Source of the DNA: Streptomyces meridianus
Lineage (GTDB): Bacteria > Actinomycetota > Actinomycetes > Streptomycetales > Streptomycetaceae
DNA: 64,000 bases
Assembly: GCF_023703325.1 (NCBI RefSeq)
Contig: NZ_JAMQGM010000008.1
Coordinates: forward strand, 1 to 64,000
Reading direction: 5' to 3'
Position 1 is the stretch's first letter. The number at the start of each line of letters is the position of its first letter. Below are positions 27,515 through 37,512 of this stretch, in pieces. The notes beneath the pieces are model-generated. The model saw nothing but the letters and a program-made list of their open reading frames with translations, was not told where the DNA came from and searched no databases. A program made the position numbers and the translations under genes.

Positions 27515-27829
27515 GGTCGAACGCTAGCGCCGCACGGTGCGGAGACGGACGACGTACCCGCCGCCCGTCTCCGCCCGGCGCGTCGTGAGAACCGCCCGAC
27601 AGGCGTCCCGTACCGGGATCTGACGGGGCGAAGGGGCACGCCCGGATGGGCCGGACCACCCCTTCGGGGAGGGGGGCGGCGCGTTGGGCACCCTCCCCGC
27701 GCAGCCCAAAATCGAGTCCAGTAGGGTTTGGTCCGCATAAACATCCAAACCCCTGCCCGACAGGGCCGGCGACCGACCAGAGAGACGGCCGCAGCCGGCC
27801 GGCGGGCGAGACTCTCGGGAAGGCGCTAC
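27515..27829. other. intergenic region upstream of ctaC
   Basis: 315 bp with no convincing gene. It contains an imperfect hairpin (CGAAGGGG 27629-27636 with CCCCTTCG 27659-27666), a TAGGGT -10-like box inside an inverted repeat (27722-27752), and the ctaC ribosome site GGGAAGG near 27820. Confidence 0.5.
27722..27752 (+). promoter_or_regulatory. inverted repeat over a -10-like box, cta operon
   Basis: TAGGGT (27722-27727) overlaps GGGTTTGG (27724-27731), whose exact complement CCAAACCC is at 27745-27752. The repeat covers the predicted start site about 100 bp upstream of ctaC. No clear -35. Confidence 0.45.
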
Positions 27830-28825
27830 GTGAGTCCCAACGGCTCCGACCTCCCCCACCGCCCGCCGGGCGTGGGCGGTTCCCCCATGTCGCGGCGCCC
27901 GATGCGGCGGAAGCTGCCGCAGGCACTGGCCGCGGGCCTGGTCCTTGCGACCGCCACCGGTTGCACATACAAGGACTTCCCCCGCCTCGGAATGCCCACC
28001 CCGGTAACGGAAGAGGCGCCGCGGATCCTCTCCCTGTGGCAGGGTTCATGGGCAGCCGCCCTGGCCACAGGTGTTCTGGTATGGGGCCTGATCCTCTGGG
28101 CGGCAGTTTTCCACCGCCGCAGCAGGACCAAGATCGAGGTTCCCGCGCAGACGCGGTACAACATGCCGATCGAGGCCCTGTACACCGTGGTCCCGATCAT
28201 CATCGTCGCGGTGCTCTTCTACTTCACCGCGCGTGACGAGACAGCGCTCCTCAAGACCTCCAAGAAGCCCGACCACGTCGTCAACGTGGTGGGCTACCAG
28301 TGGAGCTGGGGCTTCAACTACATCGAGAACGTGGACGGTGAGACCGGCACCCCGGCCAAGCTTCCCGCGCAGCTCGACGCGATCCCGGACAAGTGGACCG
28401 ACGGCTTCCCGAAGGGTGCCGAGGGCGTCCACGAGACCGGTACCCCGGGTGAAGAGAACCCGCAGACCGGCAATCCCGGCCCCACGCTGTGGCTGCCGAA
28501 GGGCGAGAAGGTCCAGTTCGTCCTCACCTCGCGGGACGTCATCCACTCGTTCTGGGTGGTGCCGTTCCTGATGAAGCAGGACGTCATCCCCGGCCACACC
28601 AACGTCTTCGAGGTGACTCCGAACAGGGAGGGCACCTTCATGGGCAAGTGCGCCGAGCTCTGCGGCGTCGACCACTCCCGGATGCTCTTCAACGTCAAGG
28701 TCGTCTCCCCGGAGCGGTACCAGCAGCACCTCAAGGACCTCGCCAAGAAGGGGCAGACCGGCTACATCCCGGCGGGCATCCCCCAGACTGACGCCGCAAA
28801 GAACGCGGAGACCAACAACCCATGA
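27830..28825 (+). CDS. ctaC: cytochrome c oxidase subunit II
   Basis: Subunit II of the aa3 oxidase (331 aa), carrying the CuA centre that accepts electrons from the bcc complex. A lipoprotein signal ends in ATGC at residues 42-45. Two membrane helices follow ([20 protein letters not shown] and [18 protein letters not shown]). The CuA ligands are in [12 protein letters not shown] with the distal histidine in [11 protein letters not shown] 27830 ([13 protein letters not shown]) is chosen. The stop overlaps the ctaD start by 4 bp, so ctaC-ctaD-ctaF form a coupled operon. Confidence 0.95.
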   Translation: MSPNGSDLPHRPPGVGGSPMSRRPMRRKLPQALAAGLVLATATGCTYKDFPRLGMPTPVTEEAPRILSLWQGSWAAALATGVLVWGLILWAAVFHRRSRTKIEVPAQTRYNMPIEALYTVVPIIIVAVLFYFTARDETALLKTSKKPDHVVNVVGYQWSWGFNYIENVDGETGTPAKLPAQLDAIPDKWTDGFPKGAEGVHETGTPGEENPQTGNPGPTLWLPKGEKVQFVLTSRDVIHSFWVVPFLMKQDVIPGHTNVFEVTPNREGTFMGKCAELCGVDHSRMLFNVKVVSPERYQQHLKDLAKKGQTGYIPAGIPQTDAAKNAETNNP

Positions 28826-30555
28826 GCATCCTCAACGAACCTCAGGGTGCAGCCGAGGCGGCACCGTTCGAGGACGAAGTGCCGCTGCGCCGCAAGCAGC
28901 CCGGGTCGGCCGTGGTCAAGTGGATGACGACCACCGACCACAAGACCATCGGAACCCTGTACCTGACCACATCGTTCGCCTTCTTCCTCATCGGCGGAGT
29001 GATGGCGCTCTTCATGCGCGCCGAGCTCGCCCGTCCCGGACTGCAGATCTCGTCGAACGAGCAGTTCAACCAGGCGTTCACGATGCACGGCACGATCATG
29101 CTGCTGATGTTCGCGACGCCGCTGTTCGCCGGCTTCGCGAACTGGATCATGCCGCTGCAGATCGGCGCGCCCGACGTGGCGTTCCCGCGGCTGAACATGT
29201 TCGCCTACTGGCTCTACCTGTTCGGTTCGCTGATCGCGGTGGGCGGCTTCCTCACCCCGCAGGGCGCGGCCGACTTCGGCTGGTTCGCCTACTCGCCGCT
29301 CTCGGACGCGGTCCGGTCGCCGGGCATCGGCGCCGACATGTGGATCATGGGTCTGGCCTTCTCCGGATTCGGAACGATCCTGGGCTCGGTCAACTTCATC
29401 ACCACGATCATCTGCATGCGGGCTCCCGGCATGACGATGTTCCGCATGCCGATCTTCACCTGGAACGTGCTGCTCACCGGTGTGCTGGTGCTGCTCGCCT
29501 TCCCGGTGCTGGCTGCCGCGCTGCTGGCGCTGGAGGCCGACCGGAAATTCGGATCGCACGTATTCGATGCGGCCAACGGCGGTGCCTTGTTGTGGCAGCA
29601 CCTGTTCTGGTTCTTCGGCCACCCCGAGGTGTACATCATCGCGCTGCCGTTCTTCGGCATCGTCAGTGAGGTCATCCCGGTCTTCAGCCGGAAGCCGATG
29701 TTCGGCTACATCGGTCTGATCGCGGCCACCATCTCGATCGCCGGCCTGTCGGTCACGGTATGGGCGCACCACATGTACGTCACAGGTGGCGTCCTCCTGC
29801 CGTTCTTCTCCTTCATGACCTTCCTGATCGCGGTTCCGACCGGTGTGAAGTTCTTCAACTGGATCGGCACCATGTGGAAGGGAAGTCTCAGCTTCGAGAC
29901 GCCGATGCTCTGGTCGGTGGGCTTCCTGGTCACGTTCCTCTTCGGTGGTCTGACGGGTGTCATCCTCGCTTCGCCGCCGATGGACTTCCACGTCTCCGAC
30001 TCGTACTTCGTGGTGGCGCACTTCCACTACGTCGTCTTCGGAACGGTCGTCTTCGCGATGTTCGCCGGCTTCCACTTCTGGTGGCCGAAGTTCACCGGCA
30101 AGATGCTCGACGAGCGGCTCGGCAAGATCACGTTCTGGACCTTGTTCGTGGGCTTCCACGGCACGTTCCTGGTCCAGCACTGGCTGGGCGCCGAGGGCAT
30201 GCCCCGCCGGTACGCGGACTACCTGGCCGCCGACGGCTTCACCGCCCTGAACACGTTCTCGACGATCGCCTCGTTCGTCCTGGGCCTGTCGATGCTGCCG
30301 TTCCTCTACAACGTCTGGAAGACGGCGAAGTACGGCAAGAAGATCGAGGTCGACGACCCGTGGGGTTACGGTCGTTCACTCGAATGGGCGACCGCGTGCC
30401 CGCCGCCGCGGCACAACTTCCTCACGCTGCCGCGGATCCGCTCCGAATCCCCGGCATTCGACCTGCACCACCCGGAGATCGCCGCCCTCGAATCGATCGA
30501 GAACACCGGCGTGGGCGAGGACAAGGTCATCGGCGGCAAGGAGGCCGGGAAGTGA
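28822..30555 (+). CDS. ctaD: cytochrome c oxidase subunit I
   Basis: Catalytic 12-helix subunit (577 aa) with heme a and the heme a3/CuB site. Heme a ligands are in [14 protein letters not shown] and [13 protein letters not shown]. The crosslinked CuB histidine/tyrosine motif is [12 protein letters not shown], and further CuB histidines are in [13 protein letters not shown] 28822 overlaps the ctaC stop (ATGA), and the stop in turn overlaps the ctaF start. The N-terminal about 30 residues are cytosolic. Confidence 0.97.
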   Translation: MSILNEPQGAAEAAPFEDEVPLRRKQPGSAVVKWMTTTDHKTIGTLYLTTSFAFFLIGGVMALFMRAELARPGLQISSNEQFNQAFTMHGTIMLLMFATPLFAGFANWIMPLQIGAPDVAFPRLNMFAYWLYLFGSLIAVGGFLTPQGAADFGWFAYSPLSDAVRSPGIGADMWIMGLAFSGFGTILGSVNFITTIICMRAPGMTMFRMPIFTWNVLLTGVLVLLAFPVLAAALLALEADRKFGSHVFDAANGGALLWQHLFWFFGHPEVYIIALPFFGIVSEVIPVFSRKPMFGYIGLIAATISIAGLSVTVWAHHMYVTGGVLLPFFSFMTFLIAVPTGVKFFNWIGTMWKGSLSFETPMLWSVGFLVTFLFGGLTGVILASPPMDFHVSDSYFVVAHFHYVVFGTVVFAMFAGFHFWWPKFTGKMLDERLGKITFWTLFVGFHGTFLVQHWLGAEGMPRRYADYLAADGFTALNTFSTIASFVLGLSMLPFLYNVWKTAKYGKKIEVDDPWGYGRSLEWATACPPPRHNFLTLPRIRSESPAFDLHHPEIAALESIENTGVGEDKVIGGKEAGK

Positions 30556-30950
30556 AGATCCAGGGACGCATGTTCATCTGGCTGGCCGTCTTCATCCTGG
30601 CCATGGCCATCGTCTACGGCGTGTGGTCCAAGGAGCCGGTGGGCACCACGGCGCTCTTCCTGGCCTTCGGTCTGAGCATCATGATCGGCTACTACCTGGC
30701 CTTCACGGCTCGCCGGGTGGACACCGGGGCTCAGGACAACAAGGAGGCGGATGTCGCGGACGACGCCGGCGAGCTGGGCTTCTTCAGCCCGCACAGCTGG
30801 CAGCCGCTGTCCCTGGCCATCGGTGGCGCCCTGGCCTTCCTGGGCATCATCTTCGGCTGGTGGCTGCTGTACTTCTCCCTGCCGGTCATTCTGGTCGGAC
30901 TGTTCGGCTGGGTCTTCGAGTACTACCACGGCGTGAACCGCACCCAGTGA
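30552..30950 (+). CDS. ctaF: cytochrome c oxidase subunit IV (actinobacterial)
   Basis: A small 132-aa membrane subunit typical of actinobacterial aa3 oxidases. There are four hydrophobic segments in two pairs ([71 protein letters not shown]), separated by an acidic loop. GTG 30552 overlaps the ctaD stop (GTGA). The operon ends 20 nt later at a 23-bp hairpin. Confidence 0.92.
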   Translation: MKIQGRMFIWLAVFILAMAIVYGVWSKEPVGTTALFLAFGLSIMIGYYLAFTARRVDTGAQDNKEADVADDAGELGFFSPHSWQPLSLAIGGALAFLGIIFGWWLLYFSLPVILVGLFGWVFEYYHGVNRTQ

Positions 30951-30969
30951 GCACCGCCCGTACGCGGGC

Positions 30970-31019
30970 AGCACGAGGCGGGCCCGGACACCTGATGGTG
31001 TCCGGGCCCGCCTCGTGCT
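30970..31019 (+). terminator. terminator of the ctaCDF operon
   Basis: A perfect 23-bp stem (30970-30992 with 30997-31019) closes a TGAT loop, beginning 20 nt past the ctaF stop. It is among the strongest hairpins in the window. Confidence 0.9.
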
Positions 31020-31110
31020 ACGGCGTGCCGGTCCGCGTCCATTACACGATGCAACCCGATTGCAGCCGTCCGACGCGCCGAGTCGGCTGACATTTCATAC
31101 TTTTGTGGTT

Positions 31111-32349
31111 ATGAGTCACATACCTCGCATACGCACGGTCCTCGGTTGCGCCCTTCTGGTGTCGCCTCTCGCCGTCTCGGCGACCGGTTGCAGCACCGAG
31201 CACCCGCTCTCCGCCAAGCCCTACGACGCGACCGGACGGCTCGCGTTCAACGTGGACGACGAGAGCCGCCAGGTGGACCCGAGCAAGCCCTTGGAAGTCA
31301 CCGTGAAGGGGGGCGACGACCGAATAACCGACGTCACGGCCACGGACGCAGCAGGGCGCTTCGTGCGGGGCGCGCTCAGCGAGGACGGCACCCGCTGGCG
31401 CAGCACCTCACCGCTGGCGGCCGGCGTGCACTACACCGTGCGGGTCAGCACGGAGAACGAGGACGGTGAACCCGGCCTGCGCAGCATCGGGTTCGACACC
31501 GTCGCGGCGGACAAACGGCTGCGGGTCACCTTCGGCCCGGACAGCGGCACCTACGGCGTCGGCCAGCCGGTGACCGCGGAGCTGAGCAAGCCCGTCAAGG
31601 GGGCGGAGGCCCGGGCGGTCGTCGAACGGGGGCTGAGGGTCGAGGCCCACCCGTACGTGGCCGGACGCTGGCACTGGGTGGACTCCAAGACCCTGCACTA
31701 CCGGCCCCGCGAGTACTGGCCGGCGAACGCCACGATCGATGTCCGCAGCGCCCTCGACGGCGTGCGGATCAAGGGCTCCCTCTACGGCGGCCCGGCCAAG
31801 CCCCTCGAGATCCGGACCGGCGACCGGGTGGAGGCCATCACGGACGTCGCGGCCCACCAGCTCACCGTGAAGCGCAACGGCAAGGTGCTCCGCACCATCC
31901 CGGTGAGCACCGGGAAACCGGGCTACGACACCCGCAACGGCATCAAGGTCGTGCTCGCCAAGGAGCCGTCCGTCCGGATGACCAGCGCCAGCATCGGCTC
32001 CTCGGACTTCTACGACCTCCAGGTCTCCTGGGCCACCCGGGTCACCTGGAGCGGCGAGTACGTGCACGCGGCCCCCTGGTCCGTCGGCTCCCAGGGCGTC
32101 GCCAACACCAGCCACGGCTGCACCGGCATGAACACCGAGAACGCGAAGTGGTTCTTCGACACGATCCGCCTGGGCGACATCGTGCAGGTCGTCAACAGCA
32201 GCGGCGACATGATGACGGCGTTCGACAACGGCTTCGGCGACTGGAACATGTCCTGGGAGGAATGGACCAAGGGCAGCTCCGTGAAGGCCGCGGCGGCGCC
32301 GGGCGGCGGCGGACCCGCCGATCCCGCCCGGCTCCGTCCGAGGACGTGA
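31111..32349 (+). CDS. lipoprotein L,D-transpeptidase with Ig-like domains
   Basis: A 412-aa cell-wall enzyme making 3-3 peptidoglycan crosslinks. The lipobox is SATGC (cysteine 27). Two Ig-like domains (about 40-260) precede the YkuD catalytic domain, whose motif YVHAAPW...SHGCTGM holds the nucleophilic cysteine. A C-terminal extension (WNMSWEEWTKG) follows, as in Ldt enzymes of mycobacteria. ATG 31111 has no ribosome site. CATACT at 31097-31102 could be a -10 giving a leaderless mRNA. It stands alone between the two respiratory operons. Confidence 0.9.
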   Translation: MSHIPRIRTVLGCALLVSPLAVSATGCSTEHPLSAKPYDATGRLAFNVDDESRQVDPSKPLEVTVKGGDDRITDVTATDAAGRFVRGALSEDGTRWRSTSPLAAGVHYTVRVSTENEDGEPGLRSIGFDTVAADKRLRVTFGPDSGTYGVGQPVTAELSKPVKGAEARAVVERGLRVEAHPYVAGRWHWVDSKTLHYRPREYWPANATIDVRSALDGVRIKGSLYGGPAKPLEIRTGDRVEAITDVAAHQLTVKRNGKVLRTIPVSTGKPGYDTRNGIKVVLAKEPSVRMTSASIGSSDFYDLQVSWATRVTWSGEYVHAAPWSVGSQGVANTSHGCTGMNTENAKWFFDTIRLGDIVQVVNSSGDMMTAFDNGFGDWNMSWEEWTKGSSVKAAAAPGGGGPADPARLRPRT

Positions 32350-32384
32350 GCGGCCCCCTCGCGGCGGCGGCGCCAGGGCCGGCC

Positions 32385-32792
32385 TCAGGCCTCGACGGCG
32401 AACCTCGTACGGGTGCGCAGCAGGCCGGCCAGGGCGTCCGCCAGGTCGACCGGGTCGACCGGGTGGGTCACGGCCGCATCCGCCCGGCTCCAGGTCGCCA
32501 GCCAGGAATCCTGGGGGCGGCCGATGAGCAGGAGCACCGGCGGGCAGTTGAAGATCTCGTCCTTGATCTGCCGGCACACGCCCATGCCGCCCGCCGGGAC
32601 CGCCTCCCCGTCCAGGATGCAGACGTCCACGCGGGAGGACTCCAGGGCGGACAGCACCGCGGGGAGCGTGGCGCACTCCAGAAGCTCCACCGGGGGCACG
32701 TCCGCTGCCGGGCGGCGCCCGACGGCGAGCCGCACCTGTTCGCGGGTGTTGGCGTCATCGCTGTAGACCAGCACCGTGGCGGTGGGCTGCAT
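32385..32792 (-). CDS. receiver-like domain protein
   Basis: A 135-aa single-domain protein resembling a response-regulator receiver (VLVYSDDANTREQVRLAVG, then RVDVCILDGEA, PPVLLLIGRPQDSWL and DPVDLADALAGLL). The expected acidic pocket is reduced to SDD near the start, and the phosphoacceptor position reads ILDGEA. There is no DNA-binding domain. ATG 32792 is supported by GGAGGAACG. It is divergent from ctaE; the neighbouring oxidase genes are its only contextual hint. Confidence 0.75.
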   Translation of the reverse strand: MQPTATVLVYSDDANTREQVRLAVGRRPAADVPPVELLECATLPAVLSALESSRVDVCILDGEAVPAGGMGVCRQIKDEIFNCPPVLLLIGRPQDSWLATWSRADAAVTHPVDPVDLADALAGLLRTRTRFAVEA

Positions 32793-33130
32793 CGTTCCTC
32801 CAGGAATCCGGACTGCGCTGTACGGGATGGGCCGTTGCCGCGGATGCTACTCCCAGGCAGGCCCGGCGGAGGAGTCTTCGGCGGCATCCAAGATCGGCCC
32901 GATCCGGCGTCAGGGTCCGCCCGCCCCGCACGTGCTCGCTCGGGGTCCCCCTGGCGGGCGACCCTTCCCACGGCAGTTCCCCACCGCTGCCCGCTGCTGC
33001 CGCCGGTACGGTCCCCTGCTGCCGGGGACCCTCGTGCGACCCGGTTTTCGCCCTCGTACGAGCAGGGCATACGCCCCGGACACACCGAACGGCACCCCCC
33101 GGAGTGAGGGCGGGATAAGCGACCGACATA
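32793..33130. other. divergent intergenic region, receiver gene and ctaE
   Basis: 338 bp without a gene. The left end has the ribosome site of the receiver gene. The right end holds the palindrome covering the ctaE start. The middle is GC-rich; frames there look like shadows. Confidence 0.5.
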
Positions 33131-33140
33131 ATGTCGGTCG
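33120..33140 (+). promoter_or_regulatory. 21-bp palindrome covering the ctaE start codon
   Basis: CGACCGACAT-A-ATGTCGGTCG has perfect 10-bp arms around a single base, and the ATG start of ctaE opens the right arm. CATAAT (33127-33132) inside it resembles a -10 box, which would start transcription near the in-frame GTG at 33140. No ribosome site lies at a normal distance. Confidence 0.55.
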
Positions 33141-33751
33141 TGGCGACAGCAACGACAGTAGATACCGGGCACGCGCACCCGTCGGTCAACCGGCCGAACC
33201 TCACCAGCGTCGGAACCATCATCTGGCTGAGTTCCGAGCTGATGTTCTTCGCGGCCCTCTTCGCGATGTACTTCACCCTGCGATCGGTGATGGGCGCCGA
33301 GTTCTGGAAGTCCCAGGCGGACACGCTGAACTTCCCGTTCTCGGCGACGAACACCACGATCCTGGTGCTCTCCTCCCTCACGTGCCAGCTCGGCGTCTTC
33401 GCCGCCGAGCGCGGCGACGTGAAGAAGCTGCGCATGTGGTTCGTGATCACTTTCGTGATGGGTGCCATCTTCATCGGCGGTCAGGTCTTCGAGTACACGG
33501 AGCTGGTCAAGCACGAGGGCCTCTCGCTCTCGTCCAACCCGTACGGCTCGGTGTTCTACCTGACGACCGGCTTCCACGGCCTGCACGTGACCGGCGGTCT
33601 GATCGCCTTCCTGCTGGTCCTCGGCCGGACGTACGCCGCCCGGAGGTTCACCCACGAACAGGCCACTGCGGCCATCGTCGTGTCCTATTACTGGCACTTC
33701 GTCGATGTCGTCTGGATCGGCCTCTTCGCCACGATCTACATGATCAAGTAA
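33131..33751 (+). CDS. ctaE: cytochrome c oxidase subunit III
   Basis: Five-helix subunit III (206 aa) stabilising the catalytic subunit. It begins [20 protein letters not shown] and carries the family strings [32 protein letters not shown] and [17 protein letters not shown]. It heads the operon ctaE-qcrC-qcrA-qcrB, with 80 bp to qcrC, linking oxidase and bc1 genes as expected for the actinobacterial bcc-aa3 supercomplex. ATG 33131 or GTG 33140 could be the true start. Confidence 0.95.
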   Translation: MSVVATATTVDTGHAHPSVNRPNLTSVGTIIWLSSELMFFAALFAMYFTLRSVMGAEFWKSQADTLNFPFSATNTTILVLSSLTCQLGVFAAERGDVKKLRMWFVITFVMGAIFIGGQVFEYTELVKHEGLSLSSNPYGSVFYLTTGFHGLHVTGGLIAFLLVLGRTYAARRFTHEQATAAIVVSYYWHFVDVVWIGLFATIYMIK

Positions 33752-33831
33752 CCCTGCGCCCACCGGGTGCGCGTGAGAACCAGACAGACACAGCAGTATC
33801 GACGCAGAAGATCCTGACACCGGGGTAATCC

Positions 33832-34641
33832 GTGAAAAAGCTCTCCGCACGACGGCGCCATCCGCTGGCGGCGCTTGTCGTCCTACTCTTCGCGCTGGCG
33901 GTCACCGGGGGGCTGTACGCCGCGTTCGCTCCTGCGGACAAGGCCCAGGCCGACACGACCGCCCAGTCCCTTGCCATCGAGGAGGGCAAGAAGCTCTACT
34001 CCGTGGGCTGCGCCAGCTGCCACGGAACGGGCGGTCAGGGCACGTCCGACGGCCCGAGCCTGGTCGGCGTCGGCTCCGCGGCCGTGGACTTCCAGGTGGG
34101 CACCGGACGTATGCCGGCGCAGCAGCCGGGCGCCCAGATGCCGAAGAAGCCCAAGATCTACACGCAGGCCGAGACGGACCAGCTGGGTGCGTACATCGCC
34201 TCCCTGGGCGCCGGCCCGATCAAGCCCACCGAGGACCAGTACAGCCCTGAGGGCGCGAACGTGGCGAAGGGTGGAGAACTCTTCCGCACCAACTGCGCCC
34301 AGTGCCACAACTTCACCGGCAAGGGCGGTGCCCTCACGGGCGGCAAGTACGCCCCGGAGCTCGACGGCGTCACCCCGAAGCACATCTACGAGGCCATGCA
34401 GACCGGTCCGCAGAACATGCCCTCCTTCCCCGAGTCGGTGATGCCGGAGAAGAACAAGCAGGACATCATCGCGTACCTCGGCACCGTCGCGAGCGGCGAG
34501 TCCGAGAGCCCGGGCGGGCTGGAGCTCGGCGGGCTCGGCCCGGTCGCCGAAGGTCTCTTCGGCTGGGTCTTCGGCCTGGGTGCGCTGATCGCTGTCGCCA
34601 TCTGGGTCGCCGCCCGGACTGCAAAGGCCAAGAAGTCATGA
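33832..34641 (+). CDS. qcrC: menaquinol-cytochrome c reductase, diheme cytochrome c subunit
   Basis: Membrane-anchored cytochrome cc (269 aa) replacing soluble cytochrome c by wiring bc1 directly to the CuA site. It has an N-terminal signal-anchor (LAALVVLLFALAVTGGLYAA), two heme-binding motifs CASCH and CAQCH in tandem domains, and a C-terminal helix (GLFGWVFGLGALIAVAIWVA). GTG 33832 is the start. The stop overlaps the qcrA start by 4 bp. Confidence 0.96.
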   Translation: MKKLSARRRHPLAALVVLLFALAVTGGLYAAFAPADKAQADTTAQSLAIEEGKKLYSVGCASCHGTGGQGTSDGPSLVGVGSAAVDFQVGTGRMPAQQPGAQMPKKPKIYTQAETDQLGAYIASLGAGPIKPTEDQYSPEGANVAKGGELFRTNCAQCHNFTGKGGALTGGKYAPELDGVTPKHIYEAMQTGPQNMPSFPESVMPEKNKQDIIAYLGTVASGESESPGGLELGGLGPVAEGLFGWVFGLGALIAVAIWVAARTAKAKKS

Positions 34642-35735
34642 GTCAGACTGGATCCAACAAAGACGTGTCCGAAGAAAACCTGCCGAGTGAGCAGGCAACG
34701 GCTCACGAGGGCGCCATGGGGGTCCCTCCCAGGACGAAGTCTCTGGGTGAGGTCGCGGACGACCCGTTCGCCGACCCGGGCCTGCCGCCCCACGAGCCCC
34801 GCGTCCAGGACATCGACAAGCGGGCCGCCAAGCGCTCCGAGCGCACCGTCGCACTGCTGTTCACGGTGTCGATGCTGGCCACGGTGGGCTTCATCGCCAG
34901 CTATGTGGTCCTGCCGATCGACAAGATCGTGTACGTGTGGCCGTTCGGCCACATCAGCGCCCTGAACTTCGCTCTGGGTCTCACGCTCGGGCTCGCACTG
35001 TTCTGCATCGGCGCCGGCGCGGTCCACTGGGCGCGCACGCTGATGTCGGACGAGGAACACGCCCAGGAGCGGCACCCGATCGAGGCTCCGCCCGAGGTCA
35101 AGGCCCAGGTGATGGCCGACTTCAAGCAGGGTGCCGAGGAGTCCGGCATGGGCCGGCGGAAGCTGATCCGCACGACCCTGTTCGGCGCGCTGGCGATGGT
35201 GCCGCTGTCCGGCGTCATCCTGCTGCGCGACCTGGGACCGCTGCCCGAAGGCAAGCTGCGCCACACCCTGTGGAGCAAGGGCAAGCTCCTGGTCAACCAG
35301 AACACCAACGAGCCTCTGCGCCCCGAGGACGTCGGCGTGGGTTCACTGACCTTCGCCGTGCCCGAGGGCCTGGAGGAGGACGACCACGACTTCCAGAAGG
35401 AGGTCGCGAAGGCGGCCCTGATGATCGTCCGGATCCAGCCGGAGGACATCAAGGACAAGCGCGAACTCGACTGGTCGCACGAGGGCATCGTGGCGTACTC
35501 GAAGATCTGCACCCACGTGGGTTGCCCGATCAGCCTGTACGAGCAGCAGACCCACCACGTGCTCTGCCCGTGCCACCAGTCCACCTTCGACCTCTCCGAC
35601 GGCGCACGAGTGATCTTCGGTCCCGCCGGTCACGCCCTGCCGCAGCTGCGGATCGGCGTGAACAAGGACGGTTACCTCGAAGCGCTCGGCGACTTCGACG
35701 AGCCCGTCGGCCCGAGCTTCTGGGAGCGCGGATGA
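34638..35735 (+). CDS. qcrA: menaquinol-cytochrome c reductase, Rieske iron-sulfur subunit
   Basis: Rieske subunit of 365 aa with the actinobacterial three-helix N-terminus (TVALLFTVSMLATVGFIASY, ALNFALGLTLGLALFCIGAG, and a helix before the Rieske domain). [2Fe-2S] ligands are in KICTHVGCP and LCPCHQSTF. ATG 34638 overlaps the qcrC stop, and the stop overlaps the qcrB start. It shuttles electrons from menaquinol to QcrC. Confidence 0.95.
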   Translation: MSQTGSNKDVSEENLPSEQATAHEGAMGVPPRTKSLGEVADDPFADPGLPPHEPRVQDIDKRAAKRSERTVALLFTVSMLATVGFIASYVVLPIDKIVYVWPFGHISALNFALGLTLGLALFCIGAGAVHWARTLMSDEEHAQERHPIEAPPEVKAQVMADFKQGAEESGMGRRKLIRTTLFGALAMVPLSGVILLRDLGPLPEGKLRHTLWSKGKLLVNQNTNEPLRPEDVGVGSLTFAVPEGLEEDDHDFQKEVAKAALMIVRIQPEDIKDKRELDWSHEGIVAYSKICTHVGCPISLYEQQTHHVLCPCHQSTFDLSDGARVIFGPAGHALPQLRIGVNKDGYLEALGDFDEPVGPSFWERG

Positions 35736-37375
35736 GTACCTCGAGCACGAACCCGGCGGGCGGCACCGACGGGCGCAAGGCGCCCGCGGGTGAGCGGGTC
35801 GCCGACTGGGCGGACGGCCGCCTGGGCATCTACGGCCTCGCCAAGGCCAACATGCGCAAGATCTTCCCGGACCACTGGTCCTTCATGCTGGGCGAGATCG
35901 CGCTCTACAGCTTCATCATCATCATCCTCACGGGTGTGTACCTGACGCTGTTCTTCCACCCGAGCATGAACGAGGTGGAGTACCACGGCAGTTACGTACC
36001 GATGCACGGCATCCTGATGTCCGAGGCCTACGCCTCGACGCTGGACATCAGCTTCGACGTGCGCGGCGGTCTGCTCATCAGGCAGATCCACCACTGGGGT
36101 GCGATCGTCTTCCTCGCGGCGATGCTCGTGCACATGATGCGCGTGTTCTTCACCGGCGCGTTCCGCAAGCCGCGTGAGATCAACTGGCTGTTCGGCTTCC
36201 TGCTGCTGGTCCTCGGCATGTTCACCGGTTTCACCGGCTATTCGCTGCCCGACGACCTGCTGTCCGGTACCGGTGTGCGGTTCATGGAGGGCGCGGTCCT
36301 GTCCGTGCCGATCGTCGGAACGTACCTGTCGTTCTTCCTGTTCGGCGGCGAGTTCCCCGGCACCGACTTCGTGCCGCGGTTCTTCTCGATCCACGTCCTG
36401 CTGCTGCCGGGCATCATGCTCGGCCTGCTGGTGGCGCACCTGATCCTGGTCTTCTACCACAAGCACACGCAGTTCCCGGGCGCCGGCAAGACGAACAAGA
36501 ACGTCGTCGGCATGCCGCTGATGCCGGTCTACATGGCCAAGGCCGGAGGCTTCTTCTTCCTGGTCTTCGGTGTCATCTCCGCCATGGCGGCGATCGCGAC
36601 GATCAACCCGATCTGGGCCCTCGGCCCGTATCGGCCGGACCAGGTGTCCACCGGAGCCCAGCCCGACTGGTACATGGGCTTCTCCGAGGGTCTGATCCGC
36701 ATCATGCCGGGCTGGGAGATCAACCTCTGGGGTCACACGCTGGTCCTGGGCGTGTTCATCCCGCTGATGATCTTCCCGCTGGTGCTGGCGGCCATCGCGG
36801 TCTACCCGTTCATCGAGTCCTGGGTCACCGGGGACAAGCGCGAGCACCACATCCTGGACCGCCCGCGCAACGCCCCGACGCGCACCGCGTTCGGTGCCGC
36901 GTGGATCAGCCTCTACTGGGTTCTGCTCATCGGCGGCGGCAACGACCTGTGGGCCACGCACTTCCACATGTCGATCAACGCCATCACCTGGTTCGTCCGC
37001 GTGGGCTTCTTCGCGGTGCCGGTGCTGACGTTCATCGTCACCAAGCGGATCTGCCTCGGCCTCCAGCGCCGGGACCGGGACACGGTGCTGCACGGCCGCG
37101 AGTCGGGCATCATCAAGCGTCTCCCGCACGGTGAGTTCGTCGAGGTGCACGAGCCGCTCGGCCAGGAGCAGCTGCACGCGCTGACGCAGCACCACCAGTA
37201 CCAGCCGATCGAGGCCGGCCCGGTGGTCGACGAGAACGGTGTGGAGCGCAAGCGGACCATGGCGGAGAAGCTGCGGGCGAAGCTCTCGCAGGGGTATTAC
37301 GGCCAGGACAGCCAGATCCCCAAGCCGACCGTCGAGGAGTACCAGGAGATCACCAGCGGTCACGGTCACCACTGA
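35732..37375 (+). CDS. qcrB: menaquinol-cytochrome c reductase, cytochrome b subunit
   Basis: Cytochrome b of 547 aa, with a longer C-terminus than mitochondrial forms, as usual in actinobacteria. Heme-ligand histidines are in [19 protein letters not shown] and [19 protein letters not shown]. The quinol-site motif is QPDWYMGF (PEWY equivalent). ATG 35732 ([14 protein letters not shown]) overlaps the qcrA stop. The operon ends at a 15-bp hairpin. Confidence 0.96.
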   Translation: MSTSSTNPAGGTDGRKAPAGERVADWADGRLGIYGLAKANMRKIFPDHWSFMLGEIALYSFIIIILTGVYLTLFFHPSMNEVEYHGSYVPMHGILMSEAYASTLDISFDVRGGLLIRQIHHWGAIVFLAAMLVHMMRVFFTGAFRKPREINWLFGFLLLVLGMFTGFTGYSLPDDLLSGTGVRFMEGAVLSVPIVGTYLSFFLFGGEFPGTDFVPRFFSIHVLLLPGIMLGLLVAHLILVFYHKHTQFPGAGKTNKNVVGMPLMPVYMAKAGGFFFLVFGVISAMAAIATINPIWALGPYRPDQVSTGAQPDWYMGFSEGLIRIMPGWEINLWGHTLVLGVFIPLMIFPLVLAAIAVYPFIESWVTGDKREHHILDRPRNAPTRTAFGAAWISLYWVLLIGGGNDLWATHFHMSINAITWFVRVGFFAVPVLTFIVTKRICLGLQRRDRDTVLHGRESGIIKRLPHGEFVEVHEPLGQEQLHALTQHHQYQPIEAGPVVDENGVERKRTMAEKLRAKLSQGYYGQDSQIPKPTVEEYQEITSGHGHH

Positions 37376-37394
37376 CCTTCCGCAGGTCCTCACC

Positions 37395-37427
37395 GAGAGC
37401 CCCGTCCGGATTCCGGACGGGGCTCTC
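37395..37427 (+). terminator. terminator of the ctaE-qcrCAB operon
   Basis: GAGAGCCCCGTCCGG (37395-37409) pairs exactly with 37413-37427 across an ATT loop, 19 nt past the qcrB stop. Confidence 0.88.
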
Positions 37428-37512
37428 TGGCTTCGGCGGGCGACTGGATAGGCTTGACGACGGGGCCGTACCCGAGCCCTCACGACACGTCGAACGGATC
37501 CTGGAGCGGACC

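Noticed and set aside
28762..30180. A 472-codon minus-strand frame opposite ctaD
   Set aside because: Its charged, Glu/Arg/His-rich composition is a typical complement of a membrane-protein gene; ctaD on the plus strand has full motif support.
35672..37483. A 603-codon minus-strand frame opposite qcrB
   Set aside because: Shadow of a hydrophobic gene; qcrB is unambiguous.
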